Positions 24,620 to 36,400 of a stretch of 64,000 nucleotides of DNA are shown piece by piece. Position 1 is the stretch's first letter. Each line of letters begins with the position of its first letter. The translations under genes were made by a program, and so were the position numbers. The DNA is from Branchiostoma floridae (lineage: Eukaryota > Chordata > Leptocardii > Amphioxiformes > Branchiostomatidae): the NCBI RefSeq assembly GCF_000003815.2, contig NC_049992.1, positions 11,875,450-11,939,449 of the forward strand, read 5' to 3'. The notes beneath the pieces were generated by a model. It was not told where the DNA came from. It was given only the letters and a program-made list of their open reading frames with translations, and did no database searches.

Positions 24620-27600
24620 TGTATGACGTCAGATTTTTCGAAAATTCTCATAACATCCGAGCCGTTGGGAATTTTTAAAGAAGCTGTGTCATTTGGGTTT
24701 TACAACGGTTGCTTCACATATTTTTTATTGTACACTTACTACTTTTTAGCATCCAAAATTTCATCAAATGGTTCGCTGGTTTTACCAGCTATTCTTATTG
24801 TGCATCCCGTCTTTAACCGAAGTGGTTAGCAGAGGCAAAATGTAAACTGTAAAAAAATGCAAGGTCGCTAACCGAAAGGACGGAAACAATGTGTTGTCCC
24901 TGGATCGCACCCTGGTCCCACTGTGCAGCGTTTTCCCTGCATTTACTGGACCTTACCATCAAATAGTGCGCGGGGAACTTTCTTCTATTGTAGTCTGTGC
25001 ACTTTCATCTCTGCGTGCGGTCCTCTTCCAATGACGAAAAACAATGGCGTGCCTGATTTCAAGTTCTGCCGATCGCTGAAATCCTATCAGGCCTGCCGTC
25101 TGAAGTTTTCTTTTTGTGCCACCGGTTTTGCCTGCATCAATTCTGAAGCCAAGAGACATTACCATATACAAAGCATGGCGGATCTATACGTTCATTTGAA
25201 TGTTGTTTTAGGTATATATGCTTGCCTCCTGAGCAGAAATACATAGTGAGTGTCATTTTAATCATATTGCACTCAACTGGGGGCTATGAAATATCCTATC
25301 GTCAGATCTCTTAATAAAACGTTGTACTATAAGCAGTTTTCAATCCTGGTGCATTGCATCCGCCACAGGGTTGGATCGCTCTTTGATGGACCTCCGCGTT
25401 TCCCGCCTGTGTATTATCGACTACTTGTTAAGTGCGGTAAGTAAGTTTTATTGGGATGTTTTTCTAACAGCTCGTCTCTTCTTTGAAGTTTGCATAAAAT
25501 ATGCGAATAAAATACTGAAAATGGAAACGCGTCGCTAAGAACCGTTTTCACCGAGAAAAACACACAATAACACAGAAAAATAACGAAAGAAAACAAACGG
25601 TAAGATCCCTTGGAATAAAAGGCAGACGCTATGCTCACTCCCCTTGATAAAACCTTAATATGACGTTTCTTGCGTGTTCTAAACAGCTCGAACGTTTTAA
25701 GTTTGAAATGTCATCAATATCGTCAAAATTTAAGTATGTATGATTGGTACATGTCCTAGAATGAATATGTTACGACAGTATACGGATTTTCCTTGATTTT
25801 ACTCTTCTCTATTTAATTTTCCTCTATATGATGATTTTCTTGACTCTTCGCACGACTGCCCCGACTTTCCCTGTACAGGAGCCGCTCCGATTGATCTATC
25901 TTCCCAGGGATCGCAACAAAAGGTACAGCAATTACACGCGTGTTTGGGTTGAATGGGAAAAATTGAATTGGTGCGCTTTGAAGCGGTGGCCGACATCTGT
26001 AATCTTTGCCCTTTCTCGTGTAGAGCTCCACGGTGAAAGACACGCTTGTTTTGAGGCATTGTGCGCGCTCTGTTCTGATTTACCGAAAAGTAACGTCCGT
26101 CCTTCTGACTGCTCATGTAGCGGGGTCTCTCGCCGCCGCCACATGGCCAAAGTGGACATGTACACCCTGGCCTACTATAAACATATTGTGCGCCTTTTAC
26201 ATTACTCTACATCTCACAGTCATCACTACACCGTGAGACAGAAACCATTGTCAAATCGTTAAATGTCGTGCTCTCTCTGCACGGATGTAAGGGCATCTGG
26301 GCTTTCGTACTCATCATTTTATACCCACAGAAAGGTTTAATTGAAGGACATCAAAAATATGAAAGATCCCATCTCTAGGTACATGCAAAAGGCTTTATTT
26401 TTTCCAGAGCATTTTCCTTCTGTGCGTAGTAAGAAGATGGTTGGTGTTTCTCTTTTGACCATCATTTGAGTGCAACAGATTCTTGTTTCGCGGTTAGTTT
26501 AGGTGGCAACCGGAAGTACTCACCTGTGATTTCCGGTAACGCAATAGATATGGCATTTGTTTATTATGATACCTGTATCACAATCAAAGGCTTCTAAAGG
26601 TTACTTTGGATTCATCTGCGAAACATCCCAATGCGTGTATTGCATGCTAGAATCGAAATAAGCGCACTCATGATGTTACAGTTTACAATATATAGCAAAC
26701 ATCCAGGGAGCTACAGTATCATGCTTGGATACTCGAATACTTTATTTAGCCCATTTGATATCTTACATTAATTTGTAGGTAGCTAATCTTCCTGGACTTC
26801 AAGACGTTAAAACTGGATTAATTTTTTCACGGCTGGTATTTGCAGACTTTCGTCACACAAAACCGAACACCGGCGGTCCACATCAAGGCAAACAAGACGA
26901 CATCCACACGTTTCATTGCGTTTGCTGACCAGGAACAATTGACGGAACTATTTCGTAGCGCCTGACATCAGAAAGTGAAAGAGAGTATCTCTAAACTCAC
27001 AGGAACGCTTCCCTTCGCTTCAAATGCGCAATTTAAAGCATTTATTCACAGGAAATACATGAATGTATATTTTTCAGGGTTGCTCTCCTATGACGCGAAT
27101 AAGTATGAAAAGAATACCAGTATCATGGATATCAAAGCATATCTGAGCGATGAGTTCTCCCAAGCGGAAGGTACCGAGGCGCACAAGAACAATGCGCCTT
27201 GTTTCGTGCGGCTTATTTCCAATCTGGATTAAGGGTATTATATCGCCGAAGGGTGGTCGTTCAGTTTGTGAGACGGTACTTGGGTATGCCTCATTTGCCT
27301 TGTACGACATGATAGCCTGTACTTAGAATACGTAATGTCCTTTCGATTTTTTTTTCATGCCAAGAAGTTTACTGTTAGAATGATGACATCAGGACACCTG
27401 TCTTAAGATTATAAGAAGCTACCGTCCGCGGAATCTTTTCTCCCACAGTACAGCAGACACGCACCCAACGTCTCCGGGCAATTTATTAAACCGCATCTGT
27501 GTTGACAACAAATGTCGGCGGAGGAAAACAAACCCTCCAGGGAACCAATTAAACGGTTTGGGCGCGATTCGCCGCGCCTTGTCCGTGAATGGGCGGCTCC

Positions 27601-30085
27601 TGTGGGGGCTCTGTCGGCGGAGGGGTGGGGGCGGGCGCGATCAAAGACCATGGCCGACAGCAGTCGTAGGCAGGAGTCAGATAGGAGAATTTTTGCAGCG
27701 TTTTTTTACTCTATGCAATATGATATATACACTACATGCCCACTTTTTAAACTTCGAATATCCCACATCTGTTCTTTTATTTGTGAACTTTTCAAGACTT
27801 TAAAACCTGTTAATATAGCAAACAAATGGCGTCGGTAGACAAGTGACACCTACGCAACCGCCAGCTGTTCATTTATGCACCATTCCTCCGATATACTGCG
27901 ATGGAATTTTACAGATACTCAGAATAATTACGCCATCCTCAAGGTTACCTTATTAGTTGCTATGAATCGCAAATCTGTGGGATCAGAACATTTATTCTGA
28001 TTTCAGAAAGACATGTTCACGCGGATGTAAGGTTAGCGTAGACAGATTCAACAGTGATGTGGGGACCGTCGTAGTTTTTGTTGCTCTTTCCTTACAGAAG
28101 TGCTCTTTTCACTAAAAGTTAACTTCTACTATTAGCAAAACGAAAACAACAATATTTTGGAAGCACAAACTTTATGTCAGCATGTTTCCTCCTCCGTAAG
28201 CCGTCTACTAGTTATGCCAAATGTAGAGAAGAAGTCGGGTGCGTCCAGGTTATTTTCCTTGAGATAAACATCGATAATTCTGGGCCAGCCCCATGAAAGT
28301 TGTTGGTTGTTATAGCGGTGTGAGTCATCTGGACCATGGGGTCCACAAAACAAAAGCTCGGACTTGTGCTACAGAGCGGCCGACAAGCTTCTCAAACGTC
28401 GCCGCCACCCCGTAAATCCTCGTTGCCGATTCACCACCATCCCTGGAAGCGCGGCCGCCACGCCCCGCTAGAACAACTTTCCCTTTTTAATTACAGGACC
28501 TTTCGCTTGTAATTAAAGAGCGCCTGGCCGTGGACAAAGAATCAAAGGGTGGAGAGCCAACATGATGTGCCGACCCGGCCGCCCAAATATTAATACTGGA
28601 GCCATAGGTTCGTGGTACAGATTCGTGGCAAGAATGTATGAAGTCAAACAGCCGAGTCACAATATCTTTTATAATGAAAAGCCCTTTATATGGCTGAAGG
28701 TATCAAACATTCAGCATTTGGTGATGAGAGTAAGTCAGATCTTCAAATTAGTACTAGAACTACGTACATAAAGATGAAACATAGCAACGGTCTCTTCTAT
28801 CGAAATAAGGACCCCCCCAAAAAAAATAAACAGTCCTGCATTCTTTGTCATAAAATATGATAAATGTGAAGTTTGGATCGTGTTGACAAACTGCCGTGAC
28901 CTACCTTTTAGGCCATCGTTGTATATTAAACATTACAGATGTGTGAGGAAAGGATTTCTGCGAATCTAAGCCACAGAACTGTAACGAACATCGTATATTT
29001 TAGCTGGAGTTGATGTTGCTGCCAAACGTGTGACTTAGCTGGTGGCATTGCGGAGCCATTCTCTTATGCTGAAACCGAGCTACGTAAAACCGAGCAGAGT
29101 TCTAGGACGCGATCTGTGCGACAGTAAGGTATGATCTGGATTGTCAATTTGAAATTTGGGGGTGGGAGTGAATGTTACACGACTGGTAAGCATTTTCGCA
29201 GGTCGGGTAAATGAACGAAGGTACTTGTGTGTTTAATTCCTATACTTCTATACTTAGATTGTCTTCTATCCTGCTCCCAATGGCGACATGTCATCCCTCC
29301 GAGACGACGACTTTGGGCAAAATACTGAAAGACGTTTGACACGATCAATCCACACATACACCCTTCATCTTGTCTATCTGTAAATATATTGTCTAAATGT
29401 AAATAAAAGTTTTGGCCAGTTTATCGTATCATAGACTGACATGCGCCTTGACCTATTGAGCCTGCCCGTAGATATGTGCTTTCTGCACCCGGCATTGTTT
29501 ACAAGATATACGTTGTTGACGACAACTGTTCTGCACTCAACACTAATCGGCCTTTCGTACGTTCACGTCAGGTCTAGACCTCTGTTTCCGAGATTATCAT
29601 TAGCACCAGTTACCTGTGTGGTGCCCATGACATCGACCTTGGCACTTTAGATTTTTGCACACAACTAGGTACACTTCTCAGAGACAACGCACAAAATTTT
29701 ATCAATAAATAAGATGATGGAGATCGCGTTGGTAAGGCCTTATAATTAGTTGATATTATGGGTCTGAAAAAGAACCTTGGTGAACATGTTATAGCATGGC
29801 CATAGAGTATTTAAGCACGTCAGACCGAATATTTCAGGTGTTACATAACCTTCGGGGAAACACTTTTTTTTGTAAATAAAAAGCTGACACGAGAAAGTCC
29901 GTGCTAAGGTGAAAACATGGTGTTTGTTTTCAGTGGAGCGTGGCACACGTGGTGTCACGTACATAACAATGACTTGGAAAAACACCTGTCTTTCAGAGAT
30001 ATACCCATCACTTAGGCTCCCTTGTGACACAGTAGGTATGAAAATCAGGAATTGCAGAGATGTTTACGTGTTTTCTAGAGTTTGT
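24620..30085. other. No gene recognised over about 5.5 kb
   Basis: Contains several short open frames (for example 25799-26262 both strands, 26975-27232, 27409-27838) without domains, paired splice sites or coherent extension. GC-rich patches at 27530-27670 and 28380-28560 stand out from the AT-rich background and may be regulatory. Confidence 0.5.
28487..28547. promoter_or_regulatory. Candidate homeodomain/TCF site cluster
   Basis: TTAATTACA at 28487-28495 and its exact inverse TGTAATTAA at 28508-28516 are separated by 12 bp. TAATTA is the core site of many homeodomains. ATCAAAG at 28541-28547 matches the TCF/LEF core and ACAAAG at 28534 the Sox-type core. They lie in a GC-rich island of otherwise gene-free DNA. 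Binding is inferred from motif match only. Confidence 0.35.
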
Positions 30086-30180
30086 AGAACTCGACAAGAT
30101 GTCACGTACACGCTATTGACCTTCTATCTGCTTACCATACCTCACCCCGCAGGTTTGCGTCAGGCCTATAAATATAGCAT

Positions 30181-30232
30181 CCATCCCTACCGGTCAGCTG
30201 TGTGGTTCTCATGAATTTGGTGTAGGTATAAA
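30181..30232 (+). promoter_or_regulatory. Promoter of module A: shared 32-bp element plus TATA box
   Basis: The 32 bases 30181-30212 are identical to 33292-33323 ahead of module B. They include a CAGCTG E-box overlapping a TGTGGTT Runx-type core. GGTATAAA follows at 30225-30232, about 70 bp before the ATG, matching GGTATAAA at 33332-33339 in module B. Confidence 0.7.
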
Positions 30233-30299
30233 CTGTCCAATAAGTTCACAAGTCAGTTACACACTACTGAGTCTGGACTGAACACAACACACGGCGAGA

Positions 30300-32544
30300 A
30301 TGTGGCAGTTTACCGTCATCCTGATGGCGGCCGTGACGGGCTGGGTGCCCTCGGTACAAGGTGAGACTAGCAGACGCCCATCAGCAGTCCAACTGGGAAG
30401 CCTCAAGGCATGAAAATCTGCGTGTCTCTTGGAAGAACAAAGATGTGTACGGGTATAAGAGATCTGGATTTCATAGAATTGACAGTGTGACAGTGCGTTA
30501 TGTTGAGGGTCTCCTGTGGACTTCATTGTCCGGGAGGTGGTCTGGACATACCTTGTTTGGTGTTTGGCCTATTTGACATTGAGAATTCACATGTCTGCGA
30601 GCCGAGATGTTATGTGATGTCTAACTCTTATACATGTACACTTTTTACAAGACAATTTTGTTACATTGGACAGCAAGGACGCGTCTGCGTTACCTGTATA
30701 ACTGCGTTTGTATCTATGTGTTGGTTCTGTCGTTCGTTCGTTTGAGAAGACAATAACTAAATGTGAAGTGGAGTTTTGTGGTGGGTAGTATTCGGCCAGC
30801 GCGCATATCATTGTAGTCGGGCGATACTTTGAACACAATCCGCATCTAGGAATGCTTCATAGCATGCTAAACTATTTCTGATCATAATTCCTTCGTCATA
30901 TATGATAAGAATAATGTTGATTTACTTATGTTTCTTATAAGTACCGATAGCTAATGCCGGATGTGAAGACCCGATTATTTATCACGTTTATCTAGTTCTT
31001 GAAAGAAGTTGAAGTAAAAAAAACACGATGATTGAAAAAAACAGTCGAGATAATCCTCTTATTCATAATTATTTCAATGATAGTCTGCTGTACCCGCTAT
31101 CTGACTTTTACACTGGTAGAGAAATCTGTATTCCCGTGAAAAAGAGATAGAGGTATGTTACAGCATCATATCTCATCAATTCACTAAGAAGAGAATTCTT
31201 AATTATTTCTTCTAGTGGAAAACGAGATAGAGGGGTGCTATCTCAGTGATTCACTAGTAAGAAAATGTCTAAATCTGTCTTGCAGTGAAAAAAATGAGAT
31301 ACAGGGGGTGCTATTTCATCATTTCACTAGCGAGATAATTCTTGCATCTGTATTTTAGTGAAAAATACCAGATAGAGGGGTGCGATATCTGAGAGAGTTC
31401 TTAAACCTCTCGAAAAATTAGATGTAATAGTTATATTAATATTCTAGTGAAAAATGAGATAGATCAAGGGGTGCTATCTCATTGATTCATTAGTAAGGAT
31501 ATTCTTACATCTATCCTCTATAGCAATGTAAGAGAATCGGTATATCCGCACTCTAGTGAAAAAAAAATGAGATAGAGGGGTGCTATCTCACTTTTTCACT
31601 AGTAAGAGAATTCTTTAATCTGAATTCTAGTGGCAAAAATCAGATACTAGCTAGAGGGGTGTTTTCTCCAAGAGAATTCCTAGAGAACCTGTCAAAAATT
31701 AAATGTAAGAGAAGTATCTATATTCTAATGAAAAATGAGATAGAGGGGTGCTATCTCATCTTTTAAAGTAAGAGTCTTTACGAAACTTTGCTACACACGT
31801 ATATACTGAAAATGAATTTTGGTGAAAGAACGTCATACGTTTGTGACAACAGTTATTACTGGTAAAAGAACTTATTATGGTTTTCGATTTAAATATTTTT
31901 TGATTCAAAGAATGAGGCTATATAGCTGGGTATAGATTAAACAAACTAGGACAACATTTGACGTGTTTACAATAGTTAAGTGTTCGAAGGTAACTATCTA
32001 TCTGACATCTGAAGAGTGATGATAATTCATGTAATCCAAGCCAGATATTTTATGCTTCTGACTTTAGAAAAGTCTAAGATTGTTGTTTGCGAAGTTGTGG
32101 TGACCTTGAACTCTTGTTATTAAAAATGTTGTCTCTGTCTCTCAGCACAAGACCAGCTTGAGTATCTGACCTCTATAGACCGTTACGGTTTCTATAAGGT
32201 CCCCGTGACGGGAACCATGACAGACGACAATCTCATCGCGACCTGCACGGCGGCGGGGATGCGGCACGTGTGCTTCCACTCAGGCACAGGGACCTGCGGC
32301 TTCCACTGGAACTCTGACTGCATCAAGTACGACCACGATGACGTCAGCTGCATCACCACCGAGAATCTGTCGCAAAACCTGTGCGGCACCACCGACAAGT
32401 TGTCTTGTCGGCCCCTTGATAACGTCTTCGATGTACGGCCGAACTTCTGGGGTGAGACTGTCGCGTGGGGAGTGGACGTCGACACCCAGCAGAACTTCAA
32501 CGGGGAGGGAAACACCTACAGCAGCCAGTATGCCCTGTGTGCAC
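30300..32544 (+). CDS. Module A: signal peptide plus eight-cysteine extracellular domain
   Basis: Exon 30300-30360 encodes MWQFTVILMAAVTGWVPSVQ, a signal peptide; exon 32146-32544 (phase 1 at both ends) encodes a domain of about 133 residues. Landmarks: [52 protein letters not shown] and YALCA; eight cysteines match those of module B one for one. No pathway or ligand known and I cannot name the domain. No EGF exon of its own is visible before module B, so it may be a short secreted protein (reading past 32544 adds 24 residues to TAG at 32613-32615) or an alternative 5' end splicing into the EGF exons from 34625, which its phase allows. Confidence 0.75.
31120..31760. repeat. Tandem hairpin-forming minisatellite in the intron of module A
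   Basis: Diverged units, each resembling AGTGAAAAATGAGATAG, GGGGTG, CTATCTCATTTTTCACTAG, so each is an imperfect inverted repeat. Good copies lie near 31553-31602 and 31437-31490; others have lost one arm. At least seven units are recognisable, period roughly 60-110 bp. Confidence 0.75.
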
Positions 32545-32920
32545 GTGAGTGTTCAGCTTTTAGTGTTAATTTTCAGCATCGGCAAAAGCGACATCTAGAG
32601 TCTAGAGGGTCGTAGTCATAATCACCACTTTACTGTTGCGACAGCATTTTATCTGAATTGTTGACGATGTGTGAAAATTTCATTCGTCCTGGGCAAAGGC
32701 AGAAAACTTTGTAGATCGCGGTGGTGCACGCTCCTCCTCCACTTTAAGAACGCGCGTGCAAGGAGGTGGAACATGTGGCCTGGTAGTCCACGTAATTCTT
32801 TAAGCAGAGATTTCGGTAGTGGGTACAGTAGTGGCCGGGATGTCAGGGAAGGGAGGCAGTCGTAAAATCCCGGCCACTACTATCCCCCGAGCCAGGAGTC
32901 GTGCCTCAGTATTTAGGGGT

Positions 32921-33045
32921 AATCACAAAGGTGTCATCAAGAGGCAGACAGTGCACCTTGTCGGTATTTCCACACAGTTTATCAGCGAGCACCTCGTGGG
33001 TGACACAGCTGACGCCGACGTCGTCGTACTTAATGCAACCCGGGG
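32921..33045 (-). pseudogene. Antisense fragment of the module B domain exon
   Basis: Read on the minus strand these 125 bp match exon 2 of module B (about 34112-34236) with only a handful of differences, encoding [20 protein letters not shown] and onwards to DTFVI. It stays open across the match but has no flanking exon structure. It arose by an inverted partial duplication and is most likely a non-functional relic, though it is complementary to the live exon. Confidence 0.8.
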
Positions 33046-33291
33046 TGGTTATATATATACATACCTCATCCCCGTCGCTTCACAAGCGTCTGTACGTTGC
33101 CGACCGGCGACATGGTTCCTGACACATTTTAGAAGTCGTAACGATCTGCAGATATATGTTGTGTCGGTCAGAGAACATGTTTTGCTTAGTTGTCAACTTG
33201 TCACGTACAGTATATTGACTTCCTATCCGTCTGCTGGTACTCACACAAGTTCGAGGTCAGCAGGTTTGTGTTAGTCATATTGATATAACGT

Positions 33292-33339
33292 CCATCCCTA
33301 CCGGTCAGCTGTGTGGTTCTCATAGAGTTACGGTATAAA
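33292..33339 (+). promoter_or_regulatory. Promoter of module B: shared 32-bp element plus TATA box
   Basis: Same 32 bases as at 30181-30212 (E-box CAGCTG, Runx-type TGTGGTT) followed by GGTATAAA at 33332-33339, 67 bp before the ATG at 33406. Surrounding similarity covers roughly 33190-33480 against 30090-30370, marking the duplicated block. Confidence 0.7.
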
Positions 33340-33405
33340 TGCCAAGAGCAACAACAAGTTTGCCGCACACTGCTGGGTTTGAACTGAGCGCAACAGACCG
33401 TTAAA

Positions 33406-36400
33406 ATGTCACTGTGGCGGTTCTTACTGATCCTGTTCACGGCCGTAACTGCATGGTCTTCCGCACAAGGTGAGATGATCACGTCTTGAGGGTTGTGTTT
33501 TAATGAGGGTCTATTCTAAACTACATCGCCTGAGAGAAGTTGCCACTGTGTTGTTGTTTTTTTCAATGACTTGTGCTTTTTTCAATGATTGTCGTATGTC
33601 TGGGCTGCTGCGTTTCTCTTCTGACATACTCAGACTCAGAGATGCACTTTGACCATATAATGTCACCTTTCCACCTGCGTTCAAGTATTGGTTGCAATTG
33701 CCTTTAGAACATAGATATTAGTAATGCAAAATGAGGAGAACATATGCGTATACAAAAATGAAGTTTCATGATTTTGACTGCGTGATAAGAAATATTCCAT
33801 TTCGGTCCTGGCATCTGAATGGCAAACGTAGGTCCAACGAGATTTTGTTTTTAAAGCAAATCAAAACAGAGTGTGCAGTGACGGGGTCTTGGGAATCTGG
33901 TGATCCAAACTTGTGTCTTTGTCTCTCACAAGGCGAGCAGGAGTACCTGACTTCTGTAGACCGTTACGGCTTCTATAAGGTCCGTGTGTCGGGAACCATG
34001 TCGGCCGTTAACATACAGGCCGCTTGTGAGGCGGCGGGGATGAGGTATGTATGTAACCACTCAGGGTTTGTAAGAGACAGACATTCATGTACCAATCACT
34101 GGATGCCGGGCTGCATCAAATACGACGACGGCGGCGTCAGCTGTGTCACCCATGAGGTGCTAGCTGATAAACTGTGCGGAAATACCGACAAGGTGCACTG
34201 TCTGCCTCTTGATGACACCTTTGTGATCAACCCGCACTACTTGGCCATGACTGTCGGCTGGGGGATGGACTACCAGACCGCCTCGGGAGGCCTGATAGGC
34301 GGAAATTATCACGACAAGTACGCCCTGTGCGCAGGTGAGGTGGGAGTATTTGTGCCTTTCACATCTCCATAGATGCCGGTCAGTAATAGCCGAGTACCAT
34401 CCGAAAAGTAGTTCGCTCCAGCGTTTAGTATACACTGTGTACAGTCGCCTCAGTCCTGACATTCATTATACACTATATACAGGAGCGAACCCGAATGGTA
34501 CCCAGGCTAGGTCAGTAAGTTATCTGTCGCAATAAAAAGTACACATAGACCAGTTAGATAATTTTCGTTATGAAATTAAGTTTTGTTATCATTGCATTCA
34601 TGTTACATCTCTTGTGATGCCCAGTTTCGGAGGGTCTACAGTACATGCCCTGTATGAACGGAGGAAAACTGGAAAACTTTGTCTGTCAGTGTCCGGCTTG
34701 GGCCACTGGACTCAAGTGTGAAACAGGTGAATCCAGACTCGAATTGACTTCCACACAGTAAAGACCATAAGATGTGTTTACAGCATGACGTTTCTTTTAC
34801 ACTTTAACAACATCATCGCAGTATGTAATAGTAACACGTCCAGAAATTATGGTGGTAGTTTTAAATGTGATTCAAATGTGTAATTTGATAGCAAGTACAC
34901 ATGCACAACTAATGAATAGTCATTTTGACTTGTTCAAGATCCTGAAAGCTGAAAGTATCAAATTGAATATCTTATCGCTTACTTTTATGGGATCTTGAAG
35001 ACTTGAATTGAGTAACCGTTTTGAGTAACCACCAGAGCATTGACCTTTAAATGAACATATTTTCCAGACATGGTAGACGACTGCGAGCGCTCTTTCTGCC
35101 AGAACGGAACCTGTTTGGATCACCTGAACCACTATATCTGCCAATGTAACCCTGGGTGGACGGGAGTCAACTGTGATACAGGCGAGTTGGGTAGATCTAG
35201 ATAATCTTCAAGCAGATCCTACGGTAGCATAAGATAGTATCAAAAGCTGGCAGAGCTAGAGGAGTGAAGCTGGCTTAGGAGTGTGTTTCGCTACCGGAGG
35301 CAAATGGACACCTCTTGGCTGACTACACTTCTTGGCCAGTTTGGTACTATCTTATGCCATTGTAGGATCTGCTTGGAGATTAGATCTAGACAGGTATCCG
35401 CTCAGGCTTAGGTTCCATTTGCACCGGTGCCTGTCGGGGATGTAGGCCCGGTCGGGCCACAATTTGTCCCGGTGGACTGCCGGGTACGGCGGAGGTACTA
35501 TCGGTGTTCTCACGGGTAGGTCACGGCGTCTATTTGTCACCGGGTCCAGGGTTCATTTTAAGTCTGACTTCAATTTTACCCTTTGCCAAAAACAGTCCGC
35601 GAACTGCCCGGTAGGGCACCTTTTCCATTCGAGACCGTAGCCTTAACCAGAGTCTAAAGCTTATGTTACGTGTATACCAATACATATGCATATATGTTAC
35701 ATACGTCATACCAATACGTCCATCGAATGACGTGGATCCGAATAAATATCATTTTTGCATTTAAAAATCTCTTATCTGACTAACTACCATGATAGGGCAT
35801 TGTCTAGAATAGCTGCAAAACAAGGATTTCTTGCCAAGACAGCAGTGACTCCAATGAAATGGGCAAGTGCTGCAGAATCCTTAAATACACATGTTTTACA
35901 GCAATGGTCAACGAGTGTATGAACTCCCCGTGCCTTCACGGCGCATGCGTGGATTTCCTGGGCGGCTACACCTGCCGATGCGACCCGGGATGGACAGGTG
36001 TTAATTGTGAAACAGGTGATTTTAAAATATCATAGATGTTATAAGGCAAAATCAATACTGAAAATGCATCTTTTATACAAGAACAACTCCCTTTTTTAAC
36101 CTTCAATACATCTTGAACACATAAGTAGTTTGGGCTGGAAAAATGACAAAAAAATCAAACAAAAGCCCATTAGAGCCGACTGTACTACTTCATATCTCTC
36201 TTTCACTGTCTGTCTGTCTGTCTATGTGTCTACCTGTCTCTCTCTCTCTCTCTCTCTCAAGGACTCTACAAATATCCCACAATGGTTTACGTTGACGAAT
36301 GCAGAATCATAGATAAAGCTAGCCACTAATTTTCTGACATTGATACTTGACAGAGCTGCTGAACGAGTGTTTGAGCAACCCTTGTCTGATGGGCGCATGC

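Noticed and set aside
27409-27838. Open frames on both strands in a GC-rich patch
   Set aside because: Arginine-rich composition expected from GC-rich non-coding DNA; no splice context or homology recognised.
32816-32885. Short inverted repeat AGTGGCCGGGAT / ATCCCGGCCACT near the antisense exon fragment
   Set aside because: Could be a foldback, but too short and isolated to classify; kept only as a note.
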